Of a DNA stretch of 64,000 bases, positions 57,420 through 64,000 are shown piece by piece (positions within the stretch are counted from its first letter, which is position 1; each line of letters starts with the position of its first letter). A program made the position numbers and the translations under genes. The DNA is taken from positions 6,883,798 through 6,947,797 of the forward strand of contig NZ_CP036261.1 in NCBI RefSeq assembly GCF_007741475.1. The letters run 5' to 3'. The notes under the pieces were generated by a model. The model searched no databases and was not told where the DNA came from. It saw only the letters and a list, made by a program, of their open reading frames with translations. The stretch is from Rosistilla ulvae (GTDB lineage Bacteria > Planctomycetota > Planctomycetia > Pirellulales > Pirellulaceae).

Positions 57420-60400
57420 GTGAGTCTTGGACACAGAACCCAACAAGCGCAAAACGCATTGACGACCCTTCTGACCCGGGTGGATGTCGAAGGGGGAACC
57501 AATGCCAATCTCCCGGTCATCAGTCCTTCAAATGACGCGATTTCCCAGGTTCTAAGCGAGTTTCGGAACGAAACCGATGAAGAGCAGCTGGATCTTCTGA
57601 CCGATCTGATCATCCAAGACATGAAGCTTGGTTGGCGGAGCGGTTGTTGCAAGGAACTGGAATCCTATCTGAGCCGATGGCCCCAGCTGGTCGATCGCCC
57701 GTTTGCGATCCGGCGGATGTTAGCGGCTGAGATCACGTTTCGGGCGGCGTTTGCCCGGCCGATCCCCCAGCAACTGATCGACCAACGTTTTCCCGATTTT
57801 GCGATCTCGAGCGAAGAATACGAGTCGCTATGCGAAACCGGGGTCCAGTTGGGGGCGGAGGAGAGCTATCAAGGAACCGGCCGTTTTTTCCTGCTCCGCG
57901 AGATCGGATCCGGTGGGATGGGAGTCGTCTACATGGCGTTCGACCGCCAACGCTCCCAACGCGTCGCCTTAAAGGTATTGCCGACGACGAGCAGTCGATC
58001 GCTGCAATATTTCAAACGAGAATTCCGATCGCTATCGGATCTGGTCCACCCTAATCTCGTCGTGTTGTATGAACTGTTTGTCGAAGCGAACAGCTGGTTC
58101 TACACGATGGAATTGATCGATGGCCGCGATCTGTGGAAACATCTGGGGGCGTCGAATTTCATCCCACTGGACGGGGCGCTGATCTCCACCGATTCGTTGA
58201 ACCAAACCAAGTCGGAGATCAGCAGTGTGCAAGCTGCCGACCCGCGCCTTCATCCGCTGCCGGGCAGCCATTCGGTCGCCAGCCATTCCGCCACCCAACG
58301 CGTGCCGCTGGACTACGGTATGCTGCGTCAATTGTTCGCGCAGATCGCCGATGGGGTCGGGGTGCTGCATGCATCGCGCAAACTGCACCGCGACTTGAAG
58401 CCATCGAATATCGTCGTTCGCAAGGATGGCAGCCTGGTGATCGTCGACTTTGGTCTGGCGATTCCGTTGGACGATGCCGACGACAGCTCCCAACGTCCGC
58501 GGATCGCGTCGGACAATGAAATCACCGACATGCACGCCGCCGGGACGGTCCCCTACATGTCGCCCGAACAGACGCGAGGCGAAAAGCTAACGCCGGCAAG
58601 CGATTGGTTTTCGGTCGGGGTGATGTTGTGCGAAGCCTTGGCGGGGCAGCCGCTGTTTCGGGGAGCGCGCGGATTGATTCTGCAGCAGAAGCGAGAAAAC
58701 TACACGACCCCCGAGATCCATTTCCCCGACGACGTCCCCGACGATCTGAAGCAACTGGGACTCGGGCTGCTCAGCGGCGATCCGGCAGCGCGGCCGACGG
58801 GCAGCGTGATCGGGAAGGTCTTGGGAGCGGCCACGGGACAAGCGACGGACAACAAACGATTCGATCCACCCGAGCCGACGGGACAGCTCCCTTTTGTTGG
58901 CCGAACCAGCGACCTGGAAAAACTGACCGACGGCCTTGCCAAAATGCTGCAAGGAAAAAATGTGATCGCCCACGTCCAGGGCAATTCAGGATCGGGAAAG
59001 AGTCGCTTGATCGATCACTTCCTCGAACACAACCGCTTGGGGGCCGAAGCCTGCATCCTCAGCGGTCGGTGTTACGAAGGTGAATCGGTCCCCTACAAAG
59101 CGATCGATGCACTCGTCGACGCATTGTGCCGGTATCTGCTCCGGTTGACCGAAGATCAGGTTGCGTCGATGCTGCCCCGAAACATCGCCTCGCTCTGCCG
59201 CATCTTCCCGACGCTGAATCGGGTGGAGGCGATCGCGCGATCACCGCGGCACGACAGCCGCCAACGAGAGGCCCAGGAGCAGCGCCGGATCGCGTTTGAG
59301 GCGCTGCGGGATCTGTTGCATGCCATCGGACAACGATCTCCATTGATATTGCACGTCGACGATATGCAGTGGGGCGACATCGACAGCGCGGCGAGTCTGT
59401 CGGAGCTGGTCTCGGGTCCCAACCCGCCGCGGCTGATGTTGCTGCTGAGTTATCGCAGCGAAAATGCCGAGAACAATCCGTGCTTGCAGACGCTGCGCGA
59501 CGTGGGCGATGCCGATCGGATCACGCTGCATGTCGGCGCTCTTGCGATCGAAGAAGCGCGGCAACTGGCGCTGGAGTTGCTGCCGGCGGGGATTCCTGAT
59601 GCCGAAGCGATTGCCGATGGAATCGTCCGCGAATCGCAAGGCATTCCGTTCTTCATCTCGGAATTGACGCACAGCCACCACGGCGACAGCGCGCCCGTCG
59701 CTGCCGATCTGGACGAGGTCCTGTACCAGCGGATCGGTCGGCTGCCCCAACAGGCGCAAAAACTCTTGGAAGTGATCTCGGTCGCCGCCCAGCCGATCCG
59801 AACCCGCGTTGCACTGCAGTCGTCCGATATGGACAGTTCCCAGGAGAGTCTGCTGGGGCTGCTGCGGACCGAGCGATTGATCCGCACGACCGGACGCGAT
59901 ATCGGTGACGACGTCTGCACCTACCACGATCGCATTCGAGAGACGGTCGTCGGGCGTCTATCGAGCGGAGGGCGCGTCGGCCATCACGTGCGATTGGCTC
60001 AGGCCTTGCAACAGGAGACCGATTCCGACCCCGAACAGATCGGCGTTCACTTTGAATCGGCGGGAGAGCATGCCCAGGCGGGGATCTACTACTGCACGGC
60101 GGCCGATCTGGCGGCCGACAAGCTGGCGTTCAACCGCGCCGTGCGGCTGTACCAATCGAGCCTGTCGCTGCAACAGCTCTCGCCAGCCGCAGCGCGCCAG
60201 CTGGGGACTCGTTTAGCCGACGCGCTGGCCAACGCGGGGCGTGGCAGCGAAGCGGCCCAACAGTACCAAGCGGCGATCGATCCGACCGACGCGGACGCCG
60301 CCTTGCAGCTGGAACGCAAAGCGGCCTACCAATATTGCATCAGCGGACACATCCCCGAAGGCCGCGCGGCGCTCGCCCGCGTTCTGCAGCACAGCGGAAT

Positions 60401-61682
60401 GCGGCTTTCGAAATCGCCGCGTCGGGCGCTACTGTCGATGCTCGGCCAGCAAGCGATGCTGCGGCTGCGCGGTCTGAAATTCCGAACCCGCAACGAGGAT
60501 CAAGTCGATCCGGCCGACCTCACGCGGATCGACGTCGCCTGGGCCGCGTCGGCCGGCCTGAGCATGTTTGATGTCGTCGAAGGGGCCAGCTTTCAAACGC
60601 GAAACCTGCGGATGGCGCTGCGGGTTGGCGAGCCGACTCGCCTGGCCCGCGCGCTGGCATGGGAAGCAGCACACACCTCCAACGCTGGAGGCCACACACA
60701 AGGTCGCGTCAACAAACTGTTAGGACTTTCCAAAGACCTAGCTGCCGGAACCGACGATCCCTACGTGCATGTGATCACAGCCCTTTCCGATGGCGTCCAA
60801 CATTGGACCAACGGACGCTGGCAAAATTCCCTCGACGCATTGATCGATGCCGAACATCGGCTGCGGAACCAGTGCGCCGGCGTCGCCTGGGAACTGGACA
60901 CAGCCCACACCTTCATCCTCTGGGGACTCTTCTACCTGGGGCAGATGGATGAATTCAGCACCCGTTCCGAAGCCTGGATGACCCAGGCCAAGCAGCGCGG
61001 AGACCTGTACGCCGAAACGACCCACGGTTCGTTCAGCGTGCCGATTGCAAAATTGGTGCATGACGATCCAGCGGCCGGGCGGATTGCGATCAACGATGCG
61101 CTAAACAAATGGACCTACCCGGGATTCCATGTTCAGCACAGTATCGCCCTGATGGCCAACACCTACATCGATCTCTACTGCGGAAACGGCGTCGATGCAT
61201 GGAACCGCTACGAACAGCAATGGCCTCTGCTAAAGGCGTCCAACCTGCTGCATGTGCAAACCATCCGGATGTTCAACCTGCATCTGCGAAGTCGCGCGGC
61301 GCTGGCTGCGGTCGCCCAATCGGGCAACCACATCTCCGGACGCGACGCCAACGCGATGCTGGCTCGGGTGGAACGCGACGCGCGATCGATCCTCCATTCG
61401 AAGATGGCCTACTGTATCCCCCACGGAAAACATCTGTTGGCGGGAGTCGCCGCGGCGCGGGGCAACCGCGAGACGGCGACCGGATTGTTGGAACAAGCCG
61501 AACAAGGCTATCTGGCTGTCGACATGCAGATCTTCGCCGCCGCCATGCGTTGGCGACGCGGGCAGCTGATAGGCGGCGATCAAGGCGATGAACTGATCCG
61601 CAGCGGGCAGCAAGCGATGCTGGCGCAAAAGGTTCAAAACCCCACAGCCCTATGCGACGCTTTTGCCGTCAGGCTGGTCTAG
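57420..61682 (+). CDS. PknK-like fusion: serine/threonine kinase + AAA ATPase + TPR
   Basis: The GTG at 57420, 8 nt after an AAGGA ribosome site, gives 1420 residues. The kinase domain (about 155-470) has 'IGSGGMGVVYMAF', 'VALKVL', 'HRDLKPSNIVV', 'DFGLA' and 'GTVPYMSPEQ', with an unusual insertion of about 50 residues before the catalytic loop. Then comes a STAND-like ATPase ('VQGNSGSGKSR' Walker A near 527, 'ILHVDDMQWGD' Walker B), followed by a long helical region with TPR-like repeats to the end. This order matches the PknK/transcriptional-regulator kinases. It probably integrates signals in the cytosol. The role is unknown. Confidence 0.9.
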   Translation: MSLGHRTQQAQNALTTLLTRVDVEGGTNANLPVISPSNDAISQVLSEFRNETDEEQLDLLTDLIIQDMKLGWRSGCCKELESYLSRWPQLVDRPFAIRRMLAAEITFRAAFARPIPQQLIDQRFPDFAISSEEYESLCETGVQLGAEESYQGTGRFFLLREIGSGGMGVVYMAFDRQRSQRVALKVLPTTSSRSLQYFKREFRSLSDLVHPNLVVLYELFVEANSWFYTMELIDGRDLWKHLGASNFIPLDGALISTDSLNQTKSEISSVQAADPRLHPLPGSHSVASHSATQRVPLDYGMLRQLFAQIADGVGVLHASRKLHRDLKPSNIVVRKDGSLVIVDFGLAIPLDDADDSSQRPRIASDNEITDMHAAGTVPYMSPEQTRGEKLTPASDWFSVGVMLCEALAGQPLFRGARGLILQQKRENYTTPEIHFPDDVPDDLKQLGLGLLSGDPAARPTGSVIGKVLGAATGQATDNKRFDPPEPTGQLPFVGRTSDLEKLTDGLAKMLQGKNVIAHVQGNSGSGKSRLIDHFLEHNRLGAEACILSGRCYEGESVPYKAIDALVDALCRYLLRLTEDQVASMLPRNIASLCRIFPTLNRVEAIARSPRHDSRQREAQEQRRIAFEALRDLLHAIGQRSPLILHVDDMQWGDIDSAASLSELVSGPNPPRLMLLLSYRSENAENNPCLQTLRDVGDADRITLHVGALAIEEARQLALELLPAGIPDAEAIADGIVRESQGIPFFISELTHSHHGDSAPVAADLDEVLYQRIGRLPQQAQKLLEVISVAAQPIRTRVALQSSDMDSSQESLLGLLRTERLIRTTGRDIGDDVCTYHDRIRETVVGRLSSGGRVGHHVRLAQALQQETDSDPEQIGVHFESAGEHAQAGIYYCTAADLAADKLAFNRAVRLYQSSLSLQQLSPAAARQLGTRLADALANAGRGSEAAQQYQAAIDPTDADAALQLERKAAYQYCISGHIPEGRAALARVLQHSGMRLSKSPRRALLSMLGQQAMLRLRGLKFRTRNEDQVDPADLTRIDVAWAASAGLSMFDVVEGASFQTRNLRMALRVGEPTRLARALAWEAAHTSNAGGHTQGRVNKLLGLSKDLAAGTDDPYVHVITALSDGVQHWTNGRWQNSLDALIDAEHRLRNQCAGVAWELDTAHTFILWGLFYLGQMDEFSTRSEAWMTQAKQRGDLYAETTHGSFSVPIAKLVHDDPAAGRIAINDALNKWTYPGFHVQHSIALMANTYIDLYCGNGVDAWNRYEQQWPLLKASNLLHVQTIRMFNLHLRSRAALAAVAQSGNHISGRDANAMLARVERDARSILHSKMAYCIPHGKHLLAGVAAARGNRETATGLLEQAEQGYLAVDMQIFAAAMRWRRGQLIGGDQGDELIRSGQQAMLAQKVQNPTALCDAFAVRLV

Positions 61683-61963
61683 CTGGGGCTGGTCCTCCAC
61701 CCCCAATGCCTCCCATAGCAACGCCACAAATCGCATGATCCAGACGCCCACCACCTCTGGAACAAACGCCCCCCCCAACACTGCGACTTCCCTAGTAATT
61801 GCACCACCCAGAATGGCAATCTGTTCCGGTTGTACGATCCTCCCCCCCGAAAAACAGGGCGTTTCGCTGCCATCGCCCCTATAGCAATCACCGAAACAAA
61901 CGTTGCAACCGAAACAACCAGAGGAAGGGTGAGGCGTGCCCCCCCGTAGTGAGCGTTTTTCAT
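61650..61963 (-). pseudogene. Possible small membrane protein gene with a frameshift in a G7 run
   Basis: On the minus strand an ATG at 61963 opens 'MKNAHYGGARLTLPLVVSVA', a membrane helix up to 'AIGAMAAKRPVF'. After a run of seven G (61842-61848) the frame loses its protein-like look, but the other frame continues as 'RIVQPEQIAILGGAITREVA', then a second hydrophobic stretch 'VVGVWIMRFVALLWEALGV' and a stop at 61650. One added base in the G run would join both parts into about 104 residues. It could be a decayed gene, a sequencing slip or a phase-variable site, or chance. No ribosome site is seen. Confidence 0.25.
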
Positions 61964-61975
61964 TTTGAGTGCTGC

Positions 61976-63295
61976 ATGAAAACTCTAATCATCCCCCAAA
62001 TATTCGCCACCACAGTGGCATTTCTAGTCGCGGGTTCACTGTCCGCTCAAGGGATCGTGCTTCCTGGGGCAGGACCAATCAATCGCTCGATGGGGGGCGC
62101 GTCGACAGCCGCTCCGATCGACGCCGCCGGAGCGTTGCTCTGGAATCCCGGTTCGATCACCGCTTTGGGCAGTTCGCAGATGATGTTTGGCGCCGAGTTC
62201 CTGTACACGCGGACGACGCTCGATTCGTCGCTGCCAGCCGATGCGTTTGGCCCCGCCATCCCCACAGTCCCGATCGGGGGCTCCAGCGACAGTCACTCGG
62301 GCGTTCCCGTGCTGCCAACGATTGCGTTGGTCTTCACCGAGCCCGATTCGGATTTTGCCTTTGGCCTGGGCGTCTTTACGATCGGCGGTTTTGGAGTCAA
62401 TTACTCCGCCAGCGCAACCAATCCGCTGCTGACGCCTCAGCCCCCCAACGGATTTGGAATCGGCAACGCTTACTCGCGACTGAACCTGCTGCAGATCGCC
62501 CCCACCGTCGCGGTGCAACTGATCGACGGCCTGTCGGTCGGATTTGCCCCGACCGTCACGATGGGCGACCTGGCCCTGGCACCAGCGCTGTTCGCCGCAC
62601 CCGACAATGCTGATGGCGGCCTGCCGACCTATTCCGACGCCCAGAACGGACGCTGGCGATACGCGCTCGGCTTCCAAGTTGGCGTCTATCTGGAAACAAT
62701 GTCGGGCTGGAACTTTGGCGCTTCGTTCAAGAGCAAGCAATGGTTTGAAGAGTTTGAATTCCAATCGGCCGGAGAGACCGGGGCACCACGGACACTCACC
62801 GCCAATCCGGAATATCCGATGATCATCAGCCTCGGCACATCGTTTACCGGATTTGAAGGTTGGGTCAGCGCGGTCGACGTCCGCTACATCGACTACGCCA
62901 ACGCATCGGTCTTCGGCGACGATGCGGCATTCCAAGCTGACGGCTCGGTGCCGGGACTGGGTTGGGATAGCACCGTCGGGGTCGCCTTGGGCCTGCAACG
63001 CGAGTTCCAAAACGGCGTCAGCTTGCGGGCCGGTTACGACTTTGGCCAGTCGCCGATCTCCAACGACAAGACCGGGTTCAACGTCCTGTCGTCGGCGCTT
63101 TGGAATCACGCAGTCACCACCGGAGCGACGCTGCCGGTGAACCACGCGTTATCGATGTCGCTGGCCTATGTTCACGTCTTCGAGGCTTCCAGCAACGGAG
63201 CGATCCAAACGCCCGCGGGCCCGATTCCGGGTTCATCGGTCGAGATCACCCAGGTCAGCGATACGCTGTCGATGGGCTTTGACGTGAAATTCTAA
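61976..63295 (+). CDS. FadL/OmpP1-like outer-membrane protein
   Basis: From the ATG at 61976 the protein has 439 residues with a signal peptide (1-23, 'FLVAGSLSAQG'). The mature N-terminus has the family's 'NRSMGGASTAAPIDAAGALLWNPG' segment, typical of FadL-type proteins (hatch region 'GxGxAstA...NPA'). The rest has alternating beta-strand pattern and ends in Phe ('SMGFDVKF'), as expected for an outer-membrane barrel. FadL proteins carry hydrophobic compounds across the outer membrane. An upstream frame extension to 61799 is unconserved. Substrate unknown. Confidence 0.85.
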   Translation: MKTLIIPQIFATTVAFLVAGSLSAQGIVLPGAGPINRSMGGASTAAPIDAAGALLWNPGSITALGSSQMMFGAEFLYTRTTLDSSLPADAFGPAIPTVPIGGSSDSHSGVPVLPTIALVFTEPDSDFAFGLGVFTIGGFGVNYSASATNPLLTPQPPNGFGIGNAYSRLNLLQIAPTVAVQLIDGLSVGFAPTVTMGDLALAPALFAAPDNADGGLPTYSDAQNGRWRYALGFQVGVYLETMSGWNFGASFKSKQWFEEFEFQSAGETGAPRTLTANPEYPMIISLGTSFTGFEGWVSAVDVRYIDYANASVFGDDAAFQADGSVPGLGWDSTVGVALGLQREFQNGVSLRAGYDFGQSPISNDKTGFNVLSSALWNHAVTTGATLPVNHALSMSLAYVHVFEASSNGAIQTPAGPIPGSSVEITQVSDTLSMGFDVKF

Positions 63296-63391
63296 CCGAC
63301 TGCCGTAACGCGGCACCCAACGTCGAGCTAGCTTGCGACGAACGAAATGCCATTCCAACGGGCGTGGCAGCGCGATCTGGCGCCAGCCCGC

Positions 63392-64000
63392 TCAGGGACG
63401 ACGCGGGACGAACCTTTCCGCTTTCACACGAATCGCCATCTGCTGCCGCTCGTGCAGCTCAATGACGATGTCGCTGCCCAGCACATTCGCCGTCACCGTC
63501 CCCTTCGCCGAAAACCACTCGTGCGCGGTGGTTACACGCTCGCTGCGCGTATCAAAGACGATCTGTCCGTCGGCTCGTTCGGCGACAAATTTGGCGTCGC
63601 GAACTTGCAACGCCGTCGCCGGCTTTGCGTCCTTCGCGTCGTTGCCGGGTGGTAGATATTGCAACTGACGAACAAAACCGAAGCCCTGCAACTTCCCTCT
63701 TCGCTTGCCACGTTGGAAGCGCGTATCGCCATACCAACTGCCTAAGCTTCCCCAATCGTGCCGCGTCGGTTGGTCGAATGGCTTGGCCCCAGGAGAATCC
63801 TTGGGGGGCTGGAAAAGTGTCAACAGAGCCAACTCTTTCCATCCATCTTCATCGATCACGTTGGAAACCAACATTCCCGTGACGTCCTCCGCGGCGACGT
63901 TCACAGGATCCTGCCTGTTAACATATCCCGTGAATTGAAAGATCGAGCCGTCGGCCGCCACACGATACTTCAACTGACGTCCCTTCAGTTGTGCAAGGGC
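63392..64000 (-). CDS. Unknown protein, 5' end outside window
   Basis: The minus-strand frame is open to base 64000, so the gene starts beyond the window; the TTG at 63973 is just an in-frame codon. The visible 202 residues begin 'ALAQLKGRQLKYRVAADGSI' and contain 'EDVTGMLVSNVIDEDGWKEL', 'GWYGD'-like and 'HEWFSAKGTVTANVLGSDIV' segments, ending 'RVKAERFVPRRP'. It looks soluble and beta-rich. I do not recognise the family. It is convergent with the FadL-like gene, 96 nt away. Confidence 0.7.
   Translation of the reverse strand, partial: ALAQLKGRQLKYRVAADGSIFQFTGYVNRQDPVNVAAEDVTGMLVSNVIDEDGWKELALLTLFQPPKDSPGAKPFDQPTRHDWGSLGSWYGDTRFQRGKRRGKLQGFGFVRQLQYLPPGNDAKDAKPATALQVRDAKFVAERADGQIVFDTRSERVTTAHEWFSAKGTVTANVLGSDIVIELHERQQMAIRVKAERFVPRRP

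Overview
The window looks like a chromosomal segment from a planctomycete, probably of the Pirellulaceae / Rhodopirellula type. This is inferred from gene content: three DUF1559 pseudopilin-like proteins with near-identical N-termini, large membrane serine/threonine kinases, a multihaem cytochrome operon with a TPR partner, many secreted proteins of unknown role, frequent GTG/TTG starts and few strong Shine-Dalgarno sites. The DNA is GC-rich. No rRNA, tRNA, CRISPR array or insertion sequence was seen.

Region 1 (1-12619, all +) is a biosynthetic locus. It holds the 3' end of an RND-type exporter, a 2167-residue iterative type I polyketide synthase (KS-AT-DH-structural KR-degenerate ER-KR-ACP, no thioesterase), a PLP alpha-oxoamine synthase, a stand-alone enoyl-reductase-like MDR protein, a metallo-beta-lactamase-fold hydrolase and a RetSat/CrtISO-like FAD oxidoreductase. 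The spacing is operon-like, with 1- and 4-nt overlaps. The set suggests a polyketide chain released by condensation with an amino acid, giving a sphingoid-like amino-ketone lipid.

Region 2 (12849-29583) holds two metallophosphoesterases, an RpiR-type regulator, an HTTM-domain membrane protein, a DUF1559 plus lipoprotein pair, an LRR protein, and gltD/gltB with a LysR-type regulator upstream on the same strand.

Region 3 (29832-43835) holds a 1388-residue FHA/coiled-coil/acidic/membrane protein, a DksA/TraR zinc-finger protein, an HtrA-type protease, a second DUF1559 plus lipoprotein pair, a cytochrome-membrane-TPR operon, and then the clearest regulatory element of the window: a sigma70-like promoter followed directly by a cobalamin riboswitch, placed upstream of a third DUF1559 plus lipoprotein pair.

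Region 4 (43836-45125) is a HigB/HigA toxin-antitoxin module bracketed by palindromic repeat clusters. Region 5 (45126-48867, -) is a compact operon of a sugar-isomerase-like protein, a methyltransferase-like protein, a small unknown protein, a MoxR ATPase and a DUF58 protein. Region 6 (48981-64000) holds a large secreted glycosidase-like protein, an S2P protease with CBS domains, a two-domain alpha/beta hydrolase, two divergently transcribed kinases (one a kinase-AAA-TPR fusion), a FadL-like outer-membrane protein and an edge-truncated unknown protein.

The two most promising unexplained systems are the polyketide/oxoamine-synthase locus and the B12-riboswitch-controlled pseudopilin/lipoprotein pair.
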